From the NCBI GenBank assembly GCA_003491845.1, contig DNBN01000136.1, forward strand, positions 1-9,101: a stretch of 9,101 bases of DNA. The letters run 5' to 3'. Origin of the DNA: Porticoccaceae bacterium. Lineage in GTDB: Bacteria > Pseudomonadota > Gammaproteobacteria > Pseudomonadales > Porticoccaceae. Shown here piece by piece: positions 1 through 6,872 of the stretch. Under the pieces are notes generated by a model. The model ran no database searches. It worked only from the letters and a program-made list of their open reading frames with translations, and had not been told where the DNA came from. Position 1 is the first letter of the stretch. Every line of letters begins with the position of its first letter. Made by a program: the position numbers and the translations under genes.

Positions 1-201
1 TACAAGGAAATTGAACCCCATGTACAAACTGAAGTGGCAACGCTTTGGTCTAAAATCACAGATGAAAATTTGTTTGAAGTGAGTGACATGGCGGGTTACA
101 AAGAAGAGTTTTTACGTCTATTTGGGTTTGGTTTAGAGGGTGTAGACTATGAGGCAGACGTTAACCCTGAGGTCAATATCACTCATCTTATTAGTGCATA
201 A
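1..201 (+). CDS. fabV: Enoyl-ACP/enoyl-CoA reductase FabV, C-terminal fragment
   Basis: The frame is open from base 1 and ends at TAA 199-201, giving the last 66 residues; the start lies outside the window. The peptide carries the recognisable FabV tail: a helix leading into [20 protein letters not shown], then [19 protein letters not shown]. FabV is an NADH-dependent trans-2-enoyl reductase of the short-chain dehydrogenase superfamily that performs the last reduction of the type II fatty-acid elongation cycle in the cytoplasm, and is typically resistant to triclosan. The Tyr-x8-Lys catalytic motif is upstream of the window and cannot be checked. The gene converges on msrP and appears unrelated in function to the rest of the window. 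Identity rests on recalled family sequence and is fairly secure. Confidence 0.85.
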   Translation, partial: YKEIEPHVQTEVATLWSKITDENLFEVSDMAGYKEEFLRLFGFGLEGVDYEADVNPEVNITHLISA

Positions 202-249
202 CTGCACCTGATAGGCCCGTTATCAGCAACCTTATAATTAGGACTGGGA

Positions 250-307
250 TTAGGCCTATGATGAGGCCTAAGAAGAGGCGTAAAGCCTCATCATAGGGGC
301 ATAGGCC
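250..307. repeat. Nested inverted repeat between convergent fabV and msrP
   Basis: A perfect 13-bp inverted repeat (255-267 CCTATGATGAGGC with 285-297) encloses a 17-nt loop. Two alternative pairings compete with it: 253-260 GGCCTATG can pair with 300-307, because CATAGG occurs twice on the right side (292-297 and 300-305), and 251-256 TAGGCC can pair with 265-270. No T-tract follows directly on either strand; the nearest is a T5 at about 330 on the plus strand. Position between convergent genes suggests a transcription end or RNA-stabilising hairpin, but it is not a canonical intrinsic terminator. Confidence 0.5.
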
Positions 308-354
308 AAGGGTTAACCTAAGCTTGCGTTTTTCTATGTTAGCGGTTCAAGTGT

Positions 355-1251
355 TTAATAAAAATACTTACGATCTTCCAAAGCCCCATATAAATGCGCA
401 ACCTCTTCGGCATAACCGTTATAGATTTGCGTGCGTTGGCGGCCAAAGCCACCAATAACGCGTTCTGTTTTTTGCGACCAACGAGGGTGGTTGTGGTGCG
501 GGCTAACATTGGCGTAAAAGCCATACTCTCTCGAATTTTGCTGCCACCAAGTGGTTTTTGGCATGTCTTCGACTAGTTCAATGCGCACAATAGATTTGGC
601 ATATTTAAAACCATACTTCCAAGGTAACACTAAGCGAATGGGTGCGCCTGTTTGCTGCTCTAATGGCTGGTCGTAGATACCGGTGGCCAGTAAAGCTAAT
701 GGATTCATGACCTCAGCAATGGTTAGCCCTTCGGTGTAAGGGCCGCCAGCCCAGTTTGCATTAGGCATTTGGGTTGCATCATTCACGGTAGTAAAGCGCA
801 CATACTTAGCGCGGCTATTGGGTTGCGCAGCGGCAATGACCTTGTGCAAAGGGATACCGTTCCAGGGAACTACCATTGACCAAGCTTCAACGCATCTAAA
901 GCGGTGCACATGGGATTCTATGGCGAACTCGCCATATATATCAGCTAAATCATAAACCCCCTTCTTATCAGCTCCTGCACCTGTTATTTCAACTGACCAA
1001 GGTGAGGTAATTAAGGTTTGTTCAGCCTCAGACGGGTCACTTTTGTCAAACCCAAATTCGTAGTAGTTGTTATAACTATTAATAGTTTTTAAAGGCGTGG
1101 GTTCAAGCAATTCAGGGGCATTCGAGTCCGCCGCTAGCAAGGGGCCATTGCAAGCCATTGCTGCCATGGCAGACAAGCCTGCCCCAATGATCTTGCGACG
1201 GTTGCGAAAATCTTGTTCAGAAGTGATGCGAGAAGTTGGGATAGGTATCAT
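355..1251 (-). CDS. msrP: MsrP (YedY) protein-methionine-sulfoxide reductase, molybdenum catalytic subunit
   Basis: Encodes 298 residues, somewhat shorter than the 334 of E. coli MsrP. MsrP is a periplasmic molybdopterin enzyme that reduces methionine sulfoxide in oxidised envelope proteins, normally fed electrons by the haem membrane protein MsrQ. Visible features are a Tat-type signal with paired arginines R18-R19 before a hydrophobic stretch (about 21-40), NNYYEFGFDK at 61-70, the conserved FRCVEAWSMVVPW at 118-130 whose Cys120 should ligate molybdenum, APIRLVLPWKYGFK at 203-216, and the C-terminal EYGFYANVSPHHNHPRWSQ and NGYAEEVAHLY. The family core looks complete; the shortening lies in the N-terminus and the loop around 160-172. 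AAGG about 8 bases before the ATG is a modest ribosome site. No msrQ follows, since the next gene is convergent fabV. It lies 97 bp after dctP2 with no terminator seen between them, so co-transcription is possible. Confidence 0.92.
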   Translation of the reverse strand: MIPIPTSRITSEQDFRNRRKIIGAGLSAMAAMACNGPLLAADSNAPELLEPTPLKTINSYNNYYEFGFDKSDPSEAEQTLITSPWSVEITGAGADKKGVYDLADIYGEFAIESHVHRFRCVEAWSMVVPWNGIPLHKVIAAAQPNSRAKYVRFTTVNDATQMPNANWAGGPYTEGLTIAEVMNPLALLATGIYDQPLEQQTGAPIRLVLPWKYGFKYAKSIVRIELVEDMPKTTWWQQNSREYGFYANVSPHHNHPRWSQKTERVIGGFGRQRTQIYNGYAEEVAHLYGALEDRKYFY

Positions 1252-1348
1252 TTGTCGGCCTTGTTAGCGAAATATAGCTAAGTTAATGGTTATACGTTTG
1301 CGCTAGAACCATGGATTCAAACCTTTGTTTTTAGTCCTAATCCGTAAA

Positions 1349-2395
1349 TCACTTGCCAGTCGCAGTTAACCCGAGCACTTTTCCAACAGTGGCGTTCCAA
1401 TTGGATGTGCATTCAGGACCACAGCGGGCCGCCCAACGCGGGAGAATAACCTGATGCGCAATGGTATCACGTTTATCAAGATCAGCTTTAGACGGCTTTA
1501 CTAACACCATGTTGCCGAGTTCACCAAGGCCGCAGCTAACACCTGTTAAACACTCAATGGCTATATCGTCCTCAGTGGCTGTTTCTGCCCACATACGCTG
1601 ATTTAGAGCCTCAAGTTCACGCTTTAATAAATTTTGCTGCGCGTTTGACAAAGCATTCCATTTATCTAAGTTAAAAGCACCAAAGGCCAGACCCCAGCCA
1701 ACCCTTAGAGTAAATGCATGGCTCGCTACTTTATACCACTGTCCCGTATAAGCAGACATAGTGCCGGTTATAGCACAATCTAACACACCCTTAGTGAGTG
1801 CAGCATTGACTTCTAAAAATGGTACAACCACTGAAGTGCCCCCTACCCCTTCTACAAAATCACTCAAAGTGGTTGAGTAGACCCGTATACGTTTACCCTT
1901 TAAATCTGCAATCTTAGTCACTGGCGTATTGCACCACAATGTCTGACTTGGAAACGGGTACAACATCATTAACTTGGCATTGTAAATGTTTTGAAAAGCC
2001 CGATCTAAAGTCGGTCGGTAGGCATCTGATACCAGTTTTAACGTTTTTAGATCTTGCGATAAAGCTGACAAATCTGCCCCCTCAAAAATAGCATTATCAG
2101 CCGCCACATAGCCTGGCAGACCAAATGCAAAATCAAAGACGCCATTCTTAACTAAGCGCATAATTTCGAAGCCTTTAAGGTCTAAGGCGGTTTGTGGTTT
2201 GATTTCACCGATAATGCTGCCACCCGAGGCTTGAGCGATATGTTGGTTCCAAAATGGACCTTCATGTTTTTGATAATTGGTCAGATTATGCCAAGTACCA
2301 ACCGCCTTGATAATGGCAGTGTTTTGTCCCCAAGCAGTCCCATTAACTAGCACTAACAGCATAGACCAAAATACATTCAATGCGGCTTTTTTCAT
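1349..2395 (-). CDS. Second TRAP transporter periplasmic substrate-binding protein (DctP family, cysteine-rich)
   Basis: Encodes 348 residues, a normal length for DctP-type solute receptors. A Sec signal peptide (MKK, hydrophobic to about residue 20, likely cleavage near AWG) is followed by two alpha/beta lobes. The segment DLKGKRIRVYSTTLSDFVEG (164-183) holds the position of the family's ligand-carboxylate-binding arginine (R171), and LTKGVLDCAITGTMSAY (200-216) is the usual following strand and helix. Six cysteines remain in the mature protein (155, 207, 282, 288, 325, 329); the closely spaced C282/C288 and C325/C329 could form disulfides in the C-terminal part. It is only distantly similar to dctP1 in this operon. 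It starts 2 bp after the dctM stop with no good ribosome site, so translation probably depends on coupling. It could be a second specificity subunit or a periplasmic partner for the sensor kinase; the ligand is unknown. Confidence 0.85.
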   Translation of the reverse strand: MKKAALNVFWSMLLVLVNGTAWGQNTAIIKAVGTWHNLTNYQKHEGPFWNQHIAQASGGSIIGEIKPQTALDLKGFEIMRLVKNGVFDFAFGLPGYVAADNAIFEGADLSALSQDLKTLKLVSDAYRPTLDRAFQNIYNAKLMMLYPFPSQTLWCNTPVTKIADLKGKRIRVYSTTLSDFVEGVGGTSVVVPFLEVNAALTKGVLDCAITGTMSAYTGQWYKVASHAFTLRVGWGLAFGAFNLDKWNALSNAQQNLLKRELEALNQRMWAETATEDDIAIECLTGVSCGLGELGNMVLVKPSKADLDKRDTIAHQVILPRWAARCGPECTSNWNATVGKVLGLTATGK

Positions 2396-2397
2396 TT

Positions 2398-3699
2398 TTA
2401 GTTAACCATTAAGTCCGGTAAAGCGGTGACGATACTTGGAAATACAGTGATGAGCACGACTGCCAACATAATGAGCATAAAGAATGGCAGCGCCGCGCGA
2501 GCTATGTATAAAATATTCTTACCACTGAGTGCTTGAATGACAAACAAGTTAAATCCAACAGGCGGTGTTATTTGGGCCATTTCTACCACGAGAACAATGT
2601 AAATGCCAAACCATAACAGATCAATACCAGCTTGTTGCACCATTGGCAAAACCACTGAAGTGGTCAACACTACAACAGATATACCATCTAAGAAACAGCC
2701 TAAAATGACGAACAAAAAGGTGAGGTAAACCAGCAACATGTAGGGGGATAGTTGCAAGGTAGCGATCATTTCAGCCAACATGCGAGGTAATCCTAGAAAC
2801 CCCATACTAATCGTTAAAAAGGCAGCCCCTGCAAGAATAAGCGCTATCATACAAGAAGTCTTAACCGCTCCCATCAAACTTTCGTTAAAACTTTTGGTGG
2901 ATAATGTGCCCGAGATCAAAGACAGGATTAAGGCACCAGCTACGCCAAAGGCGGCGGCCTCTGAGGGTGTGGTGAGTCCTGTATAAATAGACCCCAAAAC
3001 AAATATGATGAGGCTTAACACGGGGATTAGATTGCGTATCGCTTTGAATTTATCAGCCCAAGTAAAGTGTCTAGTATCTTGTGGCACTGATTTTGGGCTA
3101 AGCTTAGCCCAAAGCGCGGTATAGCCCATGAATAAAACCACCAGTAACAATCCAGGTACGGCCCCTGCCATAAATAATCGTGCCACTGAAACTTCTGCGG
3201 CGACGCCATATACGATCAAAATAATCGATGGTGGTATCAGTAAACCTAGGGTACCCGAACCTGCCAAAGTGCCAATGGCCATCCTTGTATCATAACCACG
3301 CTGTTTTAATTCAGGCAGTGTCATGCGACCAATCGTTGCGGCAGTAGCAGCGGACGATCCAGACACAGCAGCAAAAATACCGCAGCTTAATATATTAACG
3401 TGAAATAACTGACCAGGGAATTTGCTCAGCCATGGTGTAAGACCTTCAAATAGATCTTCAGACAGGCGAGTACGAAACAAAATTTCTCCCATCCAAATAA
3501 ATAGTGGTAATGCGGTGAGGGCCCAACTAGAACTAGCCCCCCAGGTAGTGGTGGCAAAAATAAGACCAGAAGCGTTATTGTCCAACATGACCATGGTCAA
3601 CAAACCCAATAACATAAGGGTCAATGAAACCCATAATCCAGCCGCTAATAAAACAAATAATACGACCGTTAAGATGCCCGCAATTAAAAGAGGATCCAT
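2398..3699 (-). CDS. dctM: TRAP transporter large permease subunit DctM
   Basis: Encodes 433 residues, typical of DctM, the 12-helix-class inner-membrane subunit that carries the Na+-coupled transport path of tripartite ATP-independent periplasmic transporters. It is almost continuously hydrophobic and shows the family signatures: SGSSAATAATIG (113-124), a re-entrant-loop type segment, LGLLIPPSIILIVYG (151-165), TTPSEAAAFGV (243-253), and the second-half counterpart MAQITPPVGFNLFVIQALSG (374-393). No truncation or frameshift is seen. The ATG overlaps the dctQ stop (TAATG), and GGAGG lies 7 bases upstream inside the end of dctQ, so the start is well supported and translation should be coupled. 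It should form a membrane complex with DctQ and receive substrate from DctP1, DctP2 or both. Confidence 0.95.
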   Translation of the reverse strand: MDPLLIAGILTVVLFVLLAAGLWVSLTLMLLGLLTMVMLDNNASGLIFATTTWGASSSWALTALPLFIWMGEILFRTRLSEDLFEGLTPWLSKFPGQLFHVNILSCGIFAAVSGSSAATAATIGRMTLPELKQRGYDTRMAIGTLAGSGTLGLLIPPSIILIVYGVAAEVSVARLFMAGAVPGLLLVVLFMGYTALWAKLSPKSVPQDTRHFTWADKFKAIRNLIPVLSLIIFVLGSIYTGLTTPSEAAAFGVAGALILSLISGTLSTKSFNESLMGAVKTSCMIALILAGAAFLTISMGFLGLPRMLAEMIATLQLSPYMLLVYLTFLFVILGCFLDGISVVVLTTSVVLPMVQQAGIDLLWFGIYIVLVVEMAQITPPVGFNLFVIQALSGKNILYIARAALPFFMLIMLAVVLITVFPSIVTALPDLMVN

Positions 3700-4217
3700 T
3701 ACACTTCCTCCAAATTGAGCTCGTCTTCATAATCTTGATAACAGGGCTTTGCCCCGCGCAGAACCCGTATTAACTCGTCCACTAAGGCAATATTAAAAAT
3801 CAACATGCCTAAGGACATACTCGATTGTGGTATCCATAGAGGTATGGGTAAATAACCCACAGAGACGTCTTTAAACACCCATGATTCATATACCATATAG
3901 CCTAAATGCCACGACATTAACGTTGCCAAGCCTGATCCCACAGCTAGAACAAGAAATTCCTGCCGATGCCGCTGGACCCTAGATAATCGCTGAATGACCA
4001 AACTAACACGGATATGTCCACCTTTTTTAAGTGTATAAGCCAAACCTAAAAAGCTTGAGGCTGCTAAAAAGAAACCCGACAAATCATCAGTTGATGGCAC
4101 AATATAGCCCATCCAGCGAGACACAATTTGGACTAATATAACCAAGGTAATGGCCACAATAAAGAATCCAGCTAAGGCCCCAGAAAAGGCATATAAACCA
4201 TCTAAAAAACGCCGCAT
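3699..4217 (-). CDS. dctQ: TRAP transporter small permease subunit DctQ
   Basis: Encodes 172 residues with four predicted membrane helices (about 13-36, 47-63, 88-108, 130-150), the usual size and topology of DctQ, the small inner-membrane subunit that assembles with DctM. Family marks are SRWMGYIVPSTDDLSGFFL (33-51), the KKGGHIRVSL motif (64-73) at the cytoplasmic end of helix 2, and PLWIPQSSMSLG (126-137) leading into helix 4. The C-terminal tail is acidic (EDELNLEEV). An AGAGAT stretch about 5 bases before the ATG is a weak ribosome site. It is separated from dctP1 by 76 bp holding a hairpin with a U-tract and overlaps dctM by one base, consistent with a partly attenuated membrane-subunit segment of the operon. 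Confidence 0.93.
   Translation of the reverse strand: MRRFLDGLYAFSGALAGFFIVAITLVILVQIVSRWMGYIVPSTDDLSGFFLAASSFLGLAYTLKKGGHIRVSLVIQRLSRVQRHRQEFLVLAVGSGLATLMSWHLGYMVYESWVFKDVSVGYLPIPLWIPQSSMSLGMLIFNIALVDELIRVLRGAKPCYQDYEDELNLEEV
3707..3711 (-). promoter_or_regulatory. Strong ribosome binding site of dctM
   Basis: GGAGG on the minus strand lies 7 bases before the dctM ATG at 3699, within the last codons of dctQ. It fixes the dctM start and supports coupled QM translation. Confidence 0.8.
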
Positions 4218-4230
4218 ATTAAATCTCTAT

Positions 4231-4278
4231 AATAATAAAAAGAGCAACTGAATTGTTTTTCATATCAATTCAGTTGCT
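4231..4278 (-). terminator. Intercistronic hairpin and U-tract between dctP1 and dctQ (partial terminator)
   Basis: On the minus strand a perfect 13-bp stem (4278-4266 AGCAACTGAATTG with 4255-4243) closes a 10-nt loop, then one C and five U at 4241-4237, continuing UA-rich. It begins 15 bases after the dctP1 stop. Five of the 13 pairs are G-C, so termination is likely incomplete. Hairpins at this position commonly raise binding-protein mRNA over permease mRNA, by partial termination or by blocking 3' decay. The stem is nearly symmetric, but on the plus strand its T5 falls in the loop, so the signal is directed at the minus-strand transcript. Confidence 0.8.
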
Positions 4279-4293
4279 TGAGTATGGCTATTA

Positions 4294-5286
4294 CTACTTT
4301 TGATATTCAGCCATAATTTTAGCACCTGAGGCACCTGCTTCTGCGGCCCATTCAGCTGCCATAGTAGAGCCAATGGCTTTTAATGCCGTTTGTAATTCTG
4401 CACTTGGCTGCACTACAACCATGCCATTTGCACCTAAACTTTCGGTTTTAATGCGTGTTTCTTCAACTGCCATTTCCCAACCACGGGTTTCAGCTTTGCT
4501 AGCAGCAGCTAATACCGCTTTTTGAACATCCGCATCCAAACGCTTAAAAGCCTTGTTATTCACAAACACCATATTTTTTGGTATCCATGCCTGCACATCG
4601 GTGTAGTGACGCACAAAATCCCATGCTTGGCTACTGACACCAGTTGATGGCGAAGTAATCATGGCGTTAATAATGCCAGCCCCAAAGGCTTGAGGAATTT
4701 CAGGTACTTGTACCGTAGTCGGAGTAGATTCAAGTAATACAGCCAAGCGAGAAGTAGTAGGCGAATAAGCTCGCATTTTCAAACCCTTTAAATCAGCAAT
4801 ACTGCTAATTGGATCCTTAGTATAAAAGCTCTGCCCGGGCCAAGGAACGGCATATAATAACTGTAGGCCATTACTGGCCATAACATCTTCAACAGCACTG
4901 CGAGAAGCATCCCAAAGATCTTTAGCTTGGCTAAAATCTGAGGCTAAAAAAGGAATATTGTCTAACTTAAAGACTGGATCATCATTACCCAAAACACCCA
5001 TGAACATTTCGCCAATAGGTACTTGTCCTGTGCGCACGGCACGATGAATTTCTGGGTGCTTAAATAACGATGCACCCGAGTGAACAACAATATCTAATTC
5101 GCCGTCAGTGGCTGCCTTAACGTCAGCGGCAAAGGCCCGAACATTAATTGTTTGATGATAGCCATCGCCATAGGGAGTTGGCATATCCCATTTCGTAGCC
5201 GCTGTTGCGCTGGTTGCAGCTAGCAAAGTGACAGCCGTAACTACTGTGGTAAGCAGGCCATTATTTGATTTTATTTTGATACTCAT
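4294..5286 (-). CDS. dctP: TRAP transporter periplasmic substrate-binding protein DctP (first copy)
   Basis: Encodes 330 residues. The chosen ATG (5284-5286) has GGAG 7 bases upstream and gives a clean signal peptide (MSIKIKSNNG, hydrophobic core, likely cleavage after ATSATA); an ATG 33 bases further upstream would add 11 unlikely residues and lacks a good ribosome site. The mature protein starts ATKWDMPTPYGDG and shows the DctP pattern: LKGLKMRAYSPTTSRL (about 167-182) with R172 at the ligand-carboxylate position, then VPEIPQAFGAGIINAMITSP and the Trp-rich hinge segment around WDFVRHYTDVQAWIPKN. It captures an organic anion in the periplasm and delivers it to DctQM; the ligand cannot be named from sequence. 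It is the first gene of the operon, behind a sigma-54 promoter about 60-70 bp upstream, and is followed by an attenuating hairpin. Confidence 0.92.
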   Translation of the reverse strand: MSIKIKSNNGLLTTVVTAVTLLAATSATAATKWDMPTPYGDGYHQTINVRAFAADVKAATDGELDIVVHSGASLFKHPEIHRAVRTGQVPIGEMFMGVLGNDDPVFKLDNIPFLASDFSQAKDLWDASRSAVEDVMASNGLQLLYAVPWPGQSFYTKDPISSIADLKGLKMRAYSPTTSRLAVLLESTPTTVQVPEIPQAFGAGIINAMITSPSTGVSSQAWDFVRHYTDVQAWIPKNMVFVNNKAFKRLDADVQKAVLAAASKAETRGWEMAVEETRIKTESLGANGMVVVQPSAELQTALKAIGSTMAAEWAAEAGASGAKIMAEYQK

Positions 5287-5293
5287 ATTTATG

Positions 5294-5297
5294 CTCC
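5294..5297 (-). promoter_or_regulatory. Ribosome binding site deciding the dctP1 start
   Basis: GGAG on the minus strand sits 7 bases before ATG 5286. The alternative ATG at 5319 is preceded only by AAGCGG. This site and the signal-peptide shape favour 5286. Confidence 0.7.
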
Positions 5298-5355
5298 AAA
5301 GGGTTAAAGCACAGACCATGTAAACCGCTTACTATGCTCTGGCTAAATAACTTCA

Positions 5356-5372
5356 TTGCAAGACACGTGCCT
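5356..5372 (-). promoter_or_regulatory. Sigma-54 (RpoN) promoter of the TRAP operon
   Basis: The minus strand reads AGGCACGTGTCTTGCAA from 5372 to 5356. Against the consensus TGGCAC-N5-TTGCW only the first T is changed; the invariant GG (5371-5370) and GC (5359-5358) are separated by exactly 10 bases. Transcription would begin near 5346, giving a leader of about 60 nt before dctP1. The gene immediately upstream encodes a sigma-54 activator, which makes the match functionally plausible. Confidence 0.85.
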
Positions 5373-5456
5373 GATGCCAATTAGTCTCTAAGTATTTGTT
5401 TATATGCACTATTAAAATTAATCTAACTTATAAGGCCGCTTAAAATGACAGCAAAT

Positions 5457-5497
5457 GAGTCATAAGTGACTAATAAGGAAGTTCAAACGAGTCACTT
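5457..5497. promoter_or_regulatory. Candidate enhancer (upstream activator sites) for the sigma-54 regulator
   Basis: AGTCA-N4-TGACT forms a short palindrome at 5458-5471. AAGTGACT (5464-5471) is also a perfect 8-bp inverted match of AGTCACTT (5490-5497), 18 bases apart, and GAGTCA recurs directly at 5457 and 5489, 32 bp apart, about three helical turns. Relative to the inferred start near 5346 these lie at about -111 to -151, the usual range for NtrC-family enhancers. About 80 bp of AT-rich DNA lies between them and the promoter. An alternative reading is a weak 3' hairpin of the regulator mRNA. Confidence 0.5.
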
Positions 5498-5519
5498 TTA
5501 ACCCATGTCAAAAACAAAT

Positions 5520-6872
5520 CTAAGGTCTGCTCAACTGGTGTTTCCTCATTCTGAGGTAGAGTTTTTTCCGAGGAATATTTAACGCTTTTGCAGTACGCTC
5601 CAAATGGCCCTGGTTCTGCAGCAAAGTGGTTTCGATCAACCCCTTCTCGAACTCGTCCATTTGCTCCCCTAAACCCCCTTTACTTGATAAGTTCGAGGGC
5701 TGAATATCACCAGATCCTGGAGCAAAAAATGTCAAACCCAGCGCCCAGCGCTCTGCTTCATTGTTGATTTCGCGGACATTCCCATGCCATTCTCGAGCTT
5801 GAAGAGCCTGCAACTGTAAAGTATGTAGGGTTGGGCAAGGGAGATTATATTTTTGTGCAGCTAGTTCGGCGAAGTGCCTAAACAATAAGCCCACGTCCTC
5901 TTTTCGCTGCGCCATACTAGGCAACTCAATGTTGGTTACATTGAGCCGATAATAAAGATCTTCACGAAAGTCTCCTGCATCTGCTGCTTGTCTTAAATTC
6001 AATTTACTAGCAGCAATGACACGCACATCTAAATGAATAAGTTCGTTACCACCCAAGCGTTCTAAACATCGTTCTTGCACAACTCGCAGAAGGCGCACCT
6101 GCAAATGGGGTGGCATACTTTCGACTTCGTCTAAAAAAATAGTGCCCCCATTGGCATATTCTAATTTACCAATGCGGCGTTTTTGAGCCCCAGTAAAAGC
6201 ACCTGCTTCGTGTCCGAATAATTCACTTTCAATCATAGACTCAGACAGTGCGCCACAATTTAGCGCTACGAATGGTTTTTTTGCTCGGCTACTAAAATCA
6301 TGTAAGCAATGAGCAACAACTTCTTTACCCGTGCCAGTGGCACCATTAATAATTAAATCGACATCTAACTGAGCGAGCTGCAAAACTGATTGACGAATAC
6401 CCTGCATGACCTCGCTATGACCCAATAAACGATGTTCAATTTCATGTTTTTCCGCTAGGGATATGCGCAGGGCTCGGTTTTCTAAAACTAACTGTCGTTT
6501 TTGCCATGCTCGATGAATGGTGTCCATTTGTTTTTGTGGATCATCCGTTTTTTCAAGAAACTCATAAGCCCCAGATCGAATAGCCTTAATAGCTATAGCG
6601 ATATCTGCATGGGCGCTAAATAAAATAATAGGAATCTCTGGATCAATCGCTTGTACCGCCTCTAGCACCGACAGGCCATCCATTTTAGGCATGCGCAGGT
6701 CACACACAATGACGCCCATCCATTTTTGGTTACAAAGTGCTAAAGCATCCATAGGATGTTCAAAATCTAAGCCTTCATAACCTTCAAGGGAAAGAGTTTG
6801 GCAAAAGGATTGTCTGACCGATTGCTCATCATCAATCACCAACACTTGGCCTAAAAAGGTTGCATTACTCAT
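5520..6872 (-). CDS. Sigma-54-dependent response regulator, NtrC/DctD family
   Basis: Encodes 450 residues with the full three-domain layout. The receiver (about 8-125) has acidic residues D14/D15, phospho-acceptor D58 in VIVCDLRMP, S86 and K108; the residue after K108 is Thr, not the common Pro. The AAA+ domain (about 150-380) has Walker A GATGTGKE (177-184), an intact GAFTGA sigma-54-contact loop (224-229), Walker B GTIFLDE (243-249), arginine-finger region REDLYYRL (303-310) and a sensor II motif EWHGNVREIN (361-370). A Fis-type helix-turn-helix ends the protein (HLERTAKALNIPRKKLYLRM, 423-442). Phosphorylation by the kinase should allow ATP-driven opening of sigma-54 promoters. The ATG overlaps the kinase stop (ATGA). 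The target is most likely the promoter at 5356-5372, 148 bp beyond its stop. The architecture matches DctD, but the exact orthologue is not certain. Confidence 0.94.
   Translation of the reverse strand: MSNATFLGQVLVIDDEQSVRQSFCQTLSLEGYEGLDFEHPMDALALCNQKWMGVIVCDLRMPKMDGLSVLEAVQAIDPEIPIILFSAHADIAIAIKAIRSGAYEFLEKTDDPQKQMDTIHRAWQKRQLVLENRALRISLAEKHEIEHRLLGHSEVMQGIRQSVLQLAQLDVDLIINGATGTGKEVVAHCLHDFSSRAKKPFVALNCGALSESMIESELFGHEAGAFTGAQKRRIGKLEYANGGTIFLDEVESMPPHLQVRLLRVVQERCLERLGGNELIHLDVRVIAASKLNLRQAADAGDFREDLYYRLNVTNIELPSMAQRKEDVGLLFRHFAELAAQKYNLPCPTLHTLQLQALQAREWHGNVREINNEAERWALGLTFFAPGSGDIQPSNLSSKGGLGEQMDEFEKGLIETTLLQNQGHLERTAKALNIPRKKLYLRMRKHQLSRP

Noticed and set aside
1298..1322. Near-palindrome around CCATGG upstream of msrP as an operator
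   Set aside because: It has a central mismatch, is short, and has no second copy, so chance is a sufficient explanation.
1252..1348. Sigma-70 promoter for msrP (TTGAAT with TATAAC)
   Set aside because: The spacer is 20 bases and the other possible -10, TATATT, has no -35 at a usable distance.
2780..2986. 68-codon open frame on the plus strand
   Set aside because: Antisense to the middle of dctM, with no sign of independent coding.
3422..3718. 98-codon open frame on the plus strand
   Set aside because: It lies antisense to the start of dctM, whose family motifs are unmistakable; the peptide has no recognisable features.
5287..5319. Longer dctP1 start at ATG 5319
   Set aside because: It adds 11 residues before a clean signal peptide and lacks a good ribosome site, whereas ATG 5286 has GGAG at 7 bases.
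5400..5450. IHF site between enhancer and sigma-54 promoter
   Set aside because: The stretch is AT-rich but the best match to WATCARNNNNTTR has mismatches in both core parts.
5472..5519. Intrinsic terminator after the response regulator
   Set aside because: The only stem available has an 18-nt loop and no T-tract after it, so read-through into dctP1 cannot be excluded and no terminator is called.
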